The position numbers and the translations under genes are program-made. The notes under the pieces were generated by a model. The model had not been told where the DNA came from. It made no database searches and saw only the letters and a program-made list of their open reading frames with translations. Positions 57,022 through 64,000 of a DNA stretch of 64,000 nt are shown here, piece by piece. The DNA is from Gadus chalcogrammus (lineage: Eukaryota; Chordata; Actinopteri; Gadiformes; Gadidae). The stretch's first letter is position 1; each line of letters opens with the position of its first letter. The stretch lies in NCBI RefSeq assembly GCF_026213295.1, contig NC_079422.1:2690573-2754572 (forward strand). The letters are read 5' to 3'.

Positions 57022-58728
57022 GATTATTTTATAATCACAAATTCAAAAATCTATCATGTCCGACCATCAGCACTTCTCCGCTTTTATAGGAGGTTGTTCA
57101 GACTATTTATACCACCGTTCGCTTTTACAGAAGGTAGCATAAAATCACCTAACATCACAATCAAGTCATCTGTTTCCATATATTCAAAAGTCATAAAAAT
57201 AAAAACAGAAAAGAAAACCAAAACAAAGAAACAAGGCTACCTTTTAAAAACATTTCTAAACAAAAATATTCTTATTTAATGTGTCCTTAATGCTGCTTCC
57301 GTGATACTAACACATGAGTAGTTGGCAAGCACTTAATGTTTACTACTCTAAACATTAATTGTCAATCCAGTCAGCATTAATAACACACAGTATAACCCAA
57401 CATTTAAACGGTATTCCTCTTCTCTTTCCCATTGTCCTTCATGATGTCTCTGAGGGACCTACATGGGGTTTGTTTAATAATTTTTTTTTTTTGTAATTAT
57501 TTCCTTTGGTTTGCTTTAGTATACCCAAGGTTGTTGTTCAAGGTTGTTGTTGTGGGCTCCCCATCCCCCCTCTTGACGCATGGACTTACCCATGCGTCAA
57601 TTTACCATAATAAGGGAAAGCCCAGGCCTGTAAGCATGGCTTTCTGTTGCGAGCGCACCAAAAACCCTCTACTTTAATTCTGAAAAAAAAAACATTTCTT
57701 TAACTTTCAACTTTTCTACTTGTCTTTGATCCTTCAAACTACTTTTCCTAATAACTTTCAAACCTTTCAGATATACTTCTTAGAAACTATCACACACTCA
57801 TATAGACAGTAATGCTGTGTCTAGTGTGATACTTTCCGTACACTGCTCTTCTCTCCCTCCGCCTGGACACGCCTCCACCTCTCTCTCTGCTTCCTGCCTC
57901 TCATCCGCATCCCGGGCTGTCCTTTGAAGTGCCTGTCCCCACGTCTCTCCCGTCTCTGAGACCCTCCTTTGTCTCAATGTTCAGGCCACTTCCTTGTGGC
58001 TACACAGGCACCATGGAGGCCACCACTCTGGTGCTTTGGTCCTGCTGGACTGTCTCCTTGTGTCGTCCAGCAGACCGTTCCGTAGCTCTTCAGGTGGGCC
58101 TCCCATGGTCTGTAACTTCATAAAGTCTAATGCAGAGGAGTTGTGACGTGGGGTATTTGCACTGTATTGGGCCACTGGTCGGGCTGAAAGCAGGAGGGGG
58201 AGGAGCGTTGTCCAGGTCCGGATCTATTTGAACAAAACTTGATGCAGATGGGTTATCTTTCTCCCCACCCCTTTCCTTATCTTGTCTTGCCTTACGTTCT
58301 TATCTATCTCTTCTCCTTCCATAACACATACTTCTTCCAATCTCTCTCATACGTTCATTAATTCACCTTCTTGCCATTTGGCCATAAAACATTAACAAAA
58401 TATCATAATATAAAAATCTGCATTTTTCAATATTAGGCAATACACTTCTGTTGTCAGTGGGGGTCAGTCGGGGTTAGTCTGGGTCAGTTGGAGTCATGTC
58501 ATGGTTGTGTGCTATGGTTGACCATTAAATTGGTTTTGATAGATTGTAAAAATCGAGTATCCACTGTCTACAATAGCCCGTTGTTTAAAATAACCATATC
58601 TAATATTAAATTTAGCTGATTAGCTCGCTTAAAGCTGGTGAGAACCATACAACAATCATTTGGTTGGTTGTGTTATGTGTTATGGTGCTCATACCTGCTC
58701 CTTGGACCTGGTCTGCTCCGGCGTCCCG
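57022..58728 (-). other. Unassigned region between gag and the 3' LTR
   Basis: Where pol and env should be there is 1.7 kb without any RT, integrase or envelope motif. On the minus strand near 58120-58290 a frame reads RQDKERGGEKDN, then VQIDPDLDNAPPPPAFSP; IDPDLD also occurs in the intact Gag (followed there by PSPPPYDAP). Near 57840-57960 a charged, coiled-coil-like frame follows in another phase. This could be a remnant of a second, diverged gag. The rest is AT-rich with no feature. Confidence 0.45.
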
Positions 58729-60282
58729 TCAATGCGAAATCCCCCCTTCACCTCTGCCTCTTGGATGATTCACAGTCACTTCACGGGAAGGTGCGGTTTC
58801 CCAGCCGTCCGCTTCATCGTTTTCCTCATTTCTAATGGGACAATCTTTTAACCAATGATCCTTGGAGCCACAATACAAACAGTCCCGGTTGATTACTCCA
58901 CGGGACTTTCTCTCTTCTGGCCGATCGGTTCCTTGGTCTTTGTTGCGACGGGTTGGCTTAGGATTCTCCAGGGCCTCCAGTTGGGCGAGCTGGAGCTTCT
59001 TGGTTCTCTCTTCTTTTCTATTCTTCTCGAACTTTTCTTTCTTCATGAAGAGATTTTCTGCGTGGGTTGCGTGACTTATAATCAAATCAAGTCTGGCGGT
59101 ACGCCACCCAATGCAGTGTGTCTCTATGAATTCCGATATTTTGTCGTCCAACGCATCCAGGAAGGCCGCGGTGAGATTTTCTTCGTACGGAGTCTGAACC
59201 ACCCGGTCGGTTGGTACAGGCACTCCCCCGTGGATCTTGAACACCTTTTCGACGCGGTCCATCAAGTCAGCCACCGTCTCGCCTTCTGTTTGTTTGATCT
59301 TTCGAATAGCGGTCCAATCTCTAACCATGGGGAACGCCCCCCTGGCCCGTTCACACAGTCCCTCTACCAGCCGGCGGTACACGGACCCTTGATCCCAATT
59401 GAACATTAAATCCGCTTCGTCCCTCCCGGGCATGTCGCCTTGGATCCGACCCCACCTTAGGGTCAGTCTGTACGCACAGAGTTGGCGAACTTCGCTGATG
59501 GAGGCTTTGTGTTGTTGGACCAACTCTTGAAGGGCTGTGGCGAAGGCAGCCCCCCCCACTACAGATGGGTCTGGGAGCCATTCCGCTATGTCCTTAATGT
59601 CACTGGGTCTCCATGCACGGAAAACGTATGCTGGACTGCCATCCTGGGGGTTCAGTACTTCGATCATGGGGAATTGTCCATTCATCACGTCCCCGTGTTG
59701 AGTAGTTGGGGAGAACGCCATTCCCTGGTTTCTCAAGCGGCTGGCGACGGGCTCCCGCTTGGTCGGTGTGGCCGTCGCCTGCTGTGGAGCATTCCTCTGG
59801 CTACGAGTTGCAGGCCTATCTCCTGCCGTGCTGCAATCGGGTGCTTTCTCCTCATCTTTGAGGTCAGGGTAGAGATTGTCCGATGATGCAGCTTCAGGGG
59901 CGTCATACGGGGGAGGAGAAGGGGGATTCGCACGCGGTCCGCCGGTGCAGTCCAGGTCCGGGTCTATATCTCGGGTGACATTGAGATTAAAAATCCCTAC
60001 ACTCTCTACGCTCTCTGTCCCTGGCTGATTTTTTTTCCTATCCTGGCCCTCTCTTTCCCACAAATAAAACGCACACCAACATAGTTTGGAACTTTTCTTT
60101 TTCATTTCTGATTCCAACAATCGTCTCTCTAACTCCTGTAATCGTTTTAAGCTAAAACTCCCCATTTCAGGAAAGCCCAGTTTGCACCAATATTTTAAAC
60201 CCTCCAGAGCCGCTTCACCATGCTTCTCCAACATCACCTTCGCAGGTCCCGTTATCTCCGTTTTTCCAGATTTGTTCCCCAT
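58729..60282 (-). CDS. gag: Retroviral Gag polyprotein, intact
   Basis: 517 residues. MGNKSGK starts with a myristoylatable Gly2 and basic residues (matrix membrane targeting). A late-domain motif PSPPPYDAP lies near residue 125, which in retroviruses recruits Nedd4-type ligases for budding. Capsid runs from about residue 200 (FPMIEVLNPQDGS) with the major homology region QTEGETVADLMDR, fitting QX3EX7R exactly. A Lys/Glu-rich segment (EKFEKNRKEERTKK) precedes one CCHC knuckle, CLYCGSKDHWLKDC, near residue 480. It ends at TGA after GGISH. The frame after the stop has no protease, so there is no sign of readthrough to pol. It could assemble particles, but needs another virus for enzymes. Confidence 0.93.
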   Translation of the reverse strand: MGNKSGKTEITGPAKVMLEKHGEAALEGLKYWCKLGFPEMGSFSLKRLQELERRLLESEMKKKSSKLCWCAFYLWEREGQDRKKNQPGTESVESVGIFNLNVTRDIDPDLDCTGGPRANPPSPPPYDAPEAASSDNLYPDLKDEEKAPDCSTAGDRPATRSQRNAPQQATATPTKREPVASRLRNQGMAFSPTTQHGDVMNGQFPMIEVLNPQDGSPAYVFRAWRPSDIKDIAEWLPDPSVVGGAAFATALQELVQQHKASISEVRQLCAYRLTLRWGRIQGDMPGRDEADLMFNWDQGSVYRRLVEGLCERARGAFPMVRDWTAIRKIKQTEGETVADLMDRVEKVFKIHGGVPVPTDRVVQTPYEENLTAAFLDALDDKISEFIETHCIGWRTARLDLIISHATHAENLFMKKEKFEKNRKEERTKKLQLAQLEALENPKPTRRNKDQGTDRPEERKSRGVINRDCLYCGSKDHWLKDCPIRNEENDEADGWETAPSREVTVNHPRGRGEGGISH

Positions 60283-60845
60283 ATTTTAGATCCTTTTACA
60301 CTAGTTATTATTTTACAAATTATCTAATATCGCCGAAACCTCCTTGTTACTACACACATATACATATATTTATTAATGAATACCTATTATTATTATTTAT
60401 ATATATATGTGACCCCAACAGCGCATAACGGGTTTCCCTTTACCGTTTTGACAGACCCTCCTGCCCTTTCTGTTACATATATAACATATAGTTCATATAT
60501 TGACGGAACTTCACCGGAGTTGCTTTACCGTATGTTCCTATAACAAAGTTCGAACGTGGCCGATTTGTTCGAATATACGTTTTCAAAACAGTATATACCG
60601 TTTTAGTAACGGATTTTTTTGTAGCTTAAAGGTATTTTCAAGCTACAGAAGTATTGAGATCTCACCTGCTCGAATTCTTTTGTTTCCTTCTGGATACCGT
60701 ACTGAAGAAGCCTTAGTTTATCCCCCACAGGCACTCTCTCCTCGACCCCATTAGTCTGGTTACAGTCACCTGGAGGCGGGGTAGAGCTTTGGGACCGACT
60801 CGGACCTGTTTTGGAGCGATATTTCGTGGAATCTTCAGGTTAGAT
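60283..60845 (-). promoter_or_regulatory. Retroviral leader (untranslated, likely packaging region)
   Basis: 563 bases between primer site and gag start with no long frame. Such leaders normally carry the packaging signal. TATATA runs near 60405 and 60470 are noted. Its function here is inferred from position only. Confidence 0.6.
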
Positions 60846-60863
60846 ATCCCGGACGAGCCCCCA
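60846..60863 (-). promoter_or_regulatory. Primer binding site, tRNA-Pro
   Basis: The minus strand reads TGGGGGCTCGTCCGGGAT, an 18-base match to the tRNA-Pro 3' end used by gammaretroviruses, three bases after the 5' LTR. Confidence 0.95.
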
Positions 60864-60866
60864 AAT

Positions 60867-61529
60867 TGTCGTGGCAATTTCTCTATTAGATATTGCGTCT
60901 GAGACAGATGAGATCTTTAGATGCAAAAAAGCACACAATACTTGTAGGCAATTGCTGGTCGCATATATTTGTATTAAAAGTATGAACAAAGATACATCAC
61001 AACATGCATCAACAAACAACATAACAGGCATACATTACAATAATCTGAGGCCCCAGATGGGAGCTTCTCTTTGCGTGTTACTTCATTCTCTGAAGGTACG
61101 CTGGGGAGAAGTCCACCGAGTGTCTGAATCGATGAGTTCTTATTCCACTGGGAGTTGGGCTCTGGAGGAGGTGTGTCCCCCAAAAAGCCTTTGTGTACCA
61201 GATGGTTATCTTTACAACTGCAGCTGTGGGGAATGCCATTGGAGGGGGTAGCGGCCGTGTCATCTAAAACCCCTGGCTTGGTTGACGCTAGCCAGGGGGT
61301 AGAGGAGCAGGCCCATACATCAAAGGATTGCATGGAGGGTCATTTACAAGACACGAAAACACAGGAACAGGCAGGCAATAAAAATGTATCACTCAACCCT
61401 TGACGGTTTACACTTTAAATGACCCGCATGGAGTAGAACGTAGGCCCTATATTAAATTACACAGAATAACAACAAACCTTAAATTCATACATAGACCAAA
61501 ACAATACAACATGTAGATTTTCCATCACA
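60867..61529 (-). repeat. 5' LTR of the endogenous retrovirus
   Basis: Same length as the 3' LTR, with no difference seen by eye. It would hold the promoter driving gag. Confidence 0.95.
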
Positions 61530-62135
61530 CCCGTGATTGCAATCCACTTCGCCACGCTCCGTGTGTTGCGATATTCAAATGACATTTCAATCCACAAAAT
61601 GAACGCTTTGCAAAATATTTGGCAAAACGGAATCCAAAACGTTTTCCAAAACGGAATCCAAAACGTTTTCCAAATGCAAAGTGGCAAACGTTTAAGCCAA
61701 TCAGCGTCTGGGCGGGAACTACGTCACTTGCTCGTAATTTCCTTGTACACATTCGTGTGTGTCTTGTATTGATTGAACATTGTTTGTTATATTGAACATG
61801 TGTTGTTTGGTTTCTTCAATTACACCTCTAGTCAAGCAAACCAATATTTTATTATAAACCTTATTATTTTATTTGCTTAATGGCATATTCATAAATGTAA
61901 ATACTCGAATCAGAAACCGCTTTTTGTTGTGTTTGAGAATGAAACCAGGCAATAGGAATGGGACAGCTATTAAAACACTTAGTGTGTGTGCTCTTTATAA
62001 TATTTATATTTAATTTAATGCTGCATTTTGTATTTTTTGTGTCTGTATTTTGTATGTCTGCCATTTCTGTACCCCCTGGCTGTTGTTGTATTGCTAATTG
62101 TCAATAAAATGTATTTAAAAAAAAAACGTTTGTAT
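61530..62135 (+). other. Repeat flank then a polyadenylated 3' end
   Basis: 61530-61700 is the right flank repeat. 61700-62135 has no coding sequence but ends GTCAATAAAATGTATTT then A10 (62100-62127): a polyadenylation signal followed by a short poly-A, as at a retrotransposed or genuine transcript end. Confidence 0.4.
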
Positions 62136-62241
62136 GTGTCAGGTCAATGGGGGATTATCACGCTGATACGTATTACTTCCGCTTTTGGTGTTCGTTGTGC
62201 ACTGTGACATCCGGTGAATAACTCATCACTCGGGCGAACCG

Positions 62242-64000
62242 ATGATGGAGGACCGGCAGTTCACATTCACTACATCCCTGATAAATGCACCCAAAATCAC
62301 GTTTTCTGACGTTCACAGACTCACAGAACAACATTCCATTACAGCCCGCTCCAAACTGGACAAGGATACAGTTTATTTTTCGAGAAATATATCTACGACT
62401 ACGAAGGTGAGTGTCTAGCTAACGCTAGGTAGGTTGGCATGTTAACGTCAGTTTGGCGTCAGCTCAGACATTTCATTTTATTTTTCTGATGTTAGCGTTT
62501 GTCAGTGTCAACTACCTAACGGCAACATACAAGTGTCCCTTTGCTAGAATGAACAATCCACAGTACATGCATTAATTATGTTTTTTTCTACCAGTGTCCA
62601 ACATCATTGATAGGGAGGTGGCTGTCAGGTCTAGGTGTTACAGGTCGATGAAGAAGCGAGAACAGTCCCACTATTTGAAGGTTATTTTAGGAAGCTAAGG
62701 AATAATGGCAAGAAGTTTAACCCCTTACACTCTTACCGGTTTACATCAAGTCAGTCAACAGCCATGTGCAAAAAAATTGCTATACCTTTGTGACATATGT
62801 ACAGTATGCAAATATCAATATCATGATAATGTAACTTTGCATTTAAATTCTTTAATATCCTGTTTGTCCAACATGTTAATGGTGTAAGGGTTTAACTACT
62901 CTACTGCGGTTGCAGATTTCCTAGAATTTTTGGTTCATTGCAATGCTCTTCCTTACATTTCTATATAATTTGCAACAATCAGTTTATTTTAGTTTAACTT
63001 TATCAACTTAAATATTTGTAGATTGTTTTCCAAGCTGACGGCGCCAATCTTCAAGAAACCACATGCAGCTGTACAGCAGGCAAGGTTCTTTGCAACCATC
63101 TAGTGGCCTTGTTGTTCCAGAGTGCCCATTACAGCATGTTGCAGGTGAGGGCTGAGGTCTGGGATGATGTTCACATGGGCAGGTTGATTGGAGTGACACT
63201 GGTTCTAGAGGTCTGCCTTCGATTATTAACAAGCACATCCTCAATCCCGGTTTGCTCTTCTATCTCTTGTTCTGCAGGTGAGAGCTGTACCACCTCCTAT
63301 GGCCTGCACAAGCTCTCTGCAAACATGGCATCGACCAAGGACTAAGGTAACATTGTAGCTGTGCGGAGCTGCACCGCATTGAATAGATTTCCAGGCTATT
63401 TTCAGCCGCGTCGTACCCCGCCCCGCGTGCCACGCTACGCTCTGCGAGCAGTGTGTTACAAACGTTACACACCTTTCGCAGAGTGAAGCGTGGCACGCGG
63501 GGCGGGGTACGACGCAGCCGCAGCTGTACGTCTGGCTACATTGGTTAACATGGGAGTGAATTGGAAGCGGCGCCGCTCCACGTGGCTTTATACTACTACA
63601 AGCAAGATACTATTACAATCATGGCTAATTGTTGATATCATTCCCAGGGGATCCATGCAGAGCCGGTTCCAGACTTGGTGGTTAGGAGACCAAAGCCATC
63701 CCCCAGGAGTGTATGCAAATCAACACTCTATCAAGCATACACAGGTGATGTTACTACTGTAACTAATATCATACTGTTGGCTGCTGTATAATACATAATT
63801 GTATCTTGCCACTTTAATACTCATAGATTATGTACCAAATATAACACTGCAGTGAGCTATTCTCCAGAAAGACTCTTGACATCAGAATTGAAAACCAAAA
63901 CAAGAGATGTGTGGATAATTTCACACTAACAGTTTTTCATTTTATGTTTCAGGATCCCTCCCTGACCCGCAAGTCTTGTCTCTTGGGGAAAGACTGAAAA
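62242..64000 (+). pseudogene. SWIM zinc-finger gene of a fish multicopy family, 5' part
   Basis: Exons: 62242-62406 (MMEDRQFTFTTSLINAP), 62595-62680 (SNIIDREVAVRSRCYRS, EQSHYLK), 63022-63144 (TTCSCTAGKVLCNHLVALLF, a SWIM CxC...CxH zinc site), 63278-63346 (VRAVPPPMACTSSLQTWHRP), 63648-63744 (GIHAEPVPDLVVRRPKPSPR), 63953 to beyond 64000 (GSLPDPQVLSLGERLK). All junctions are GT-AG and phases agree from exon 2 on. Exon 1 is out of phase with exon 2 unless one base is missing near 62361-62366, since the other frame reads FFEKYIYDYE into exon 2. In related fish proteins a YqaJ-type nuclease domain follows; it would lie outside this window. Gene or transposon-borne copy cannot be decided. Confidence 0.65.
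63385..63540. repeat. Intronic foldback in the SWIM gene
   Basis: CGTCGTACCCCGCCCCGCGTGCC near 63408 and its complement GGCACGCGGGGCGGGGTACGACG near 63491 flank a ~60-base middle that itself pairs partly (CTCTGCGAG/CTTTCGCAGAG). It is a MITE-like palindrome in the intron between 63346 and 63648. Confidence 0.85.

Larger units (their letters stand above)
56348..61529 (-). mobile_element. Gag-only endogenous retrovirus with matching LTRs, 5.2 kb
   Basis: Two 663-bp LTRs (56348-57010; 60867-61529) with no difference seen by eye, and a 4-bp duplication CCCG (56344-56347; 61530-61533). On the minus strand: 5' LTR, tRNA-Pro primer site, ~0.56 kb leader, intact Gag, ~1.7 kb of unassigned DNA, polypurine tract, 3' LTR. 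No protease, RT, integrase or Env is detectable. The 4-bp duplication, Pro primer site and Gag design (myristoylation signal, PPPY, one zinc knuckle) are gamma/epsilon-retrovirus-like. It is a defective, non-autonomous and very recent insertion. Confidence 0.92.

Noticed and set aside
57432..57677. Hydrophobic plus-strand frame as an Env fragment
   Set aside because: It is on the wrong strand for the retrovirus and shows no envelope motif.

Overview
This is a repeat-dense stretch of a teleost fish nuclear genome (inferred). The evidence is spliceosomal GT-AG introns, L2/CR1-group LINEs, PIF/Harbinger and hAT transposons, long (CA)n/(GT)n and tetranucleotide microsatellites, and a retrovirus with a tRNA-Pro primer site. 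The species cannot be told from the sequence. I see no ordinary single-copy housekeeping gene, no rRNA or tRNA gene, no CRISPR and no bacterial operon. Almost every coding trace belongs to a mobile element.

Region by region. 1-5.2 kb holds inverted copies of an unclassified long repeat (called repeat M here), forming a ~1.4 kb palindrome and followed by a second, unrelated palindrome. 5.2-7.7 kb is mostly unassigned DNA with a tandem duplication and two microsatellites. 7.7-25.7 kb is one ancestral minus-strand LINE blown apart by later insertions: a hAT-like element (8-bp target duplication, carrying its own L2 LINE and a BED-finger hAT relic) and two Harbinger elements of one family. The larger Harbinger contains a 6-bp-duplication element, which contains another inverted-repeat element, which contains a further LINE. 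25.7-31.6 kb holds four more LINE pieces, a Harbinger-type MITE and two solo LTRs. 31.6-36.5 kb holds a tandem repeat array and a spliced CCDC106-like gene split by a hAT MITE. 36.5-42.8 kb is a MADF/BESS gene of Harbinger type whose intron carries a 5.1 kb hAT transposon with a ten-exon transposase gene.

43.6-56.0 kb is another copy of repeat M, opened by three insertions: a 1.06 kb hAT MITE, a LINE that itself contains a complete 4.8 kb Ty3/gypsy (Mag-type) element, and a 3.2 kb L2-type LINE with an almost intact endonuclease-RT frame. 56.3-61.5 kb is a very young endogenous retrovirus: two 663-bp LTRs with no difference seen by eye, a tRNA-Pro primer site, a canonical polypurine tract and an intact Gag, but no pol or env. 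The window ends in the 5' exons of a SWIM zinc-finger gene of a fish multicopy family, running off the right edge.

Most insertions were placed by finding the uninterrupted host repeat elsewhere in the window, or by a reading frame that resumes across the junction, together with target-site duplications. The strongest candidates for something new are the gag-only retrovirus with its unexplained 1.7 kb region, the complete hAT gene with a 12-residue repeat domain, and the MADF-linked MITE family.
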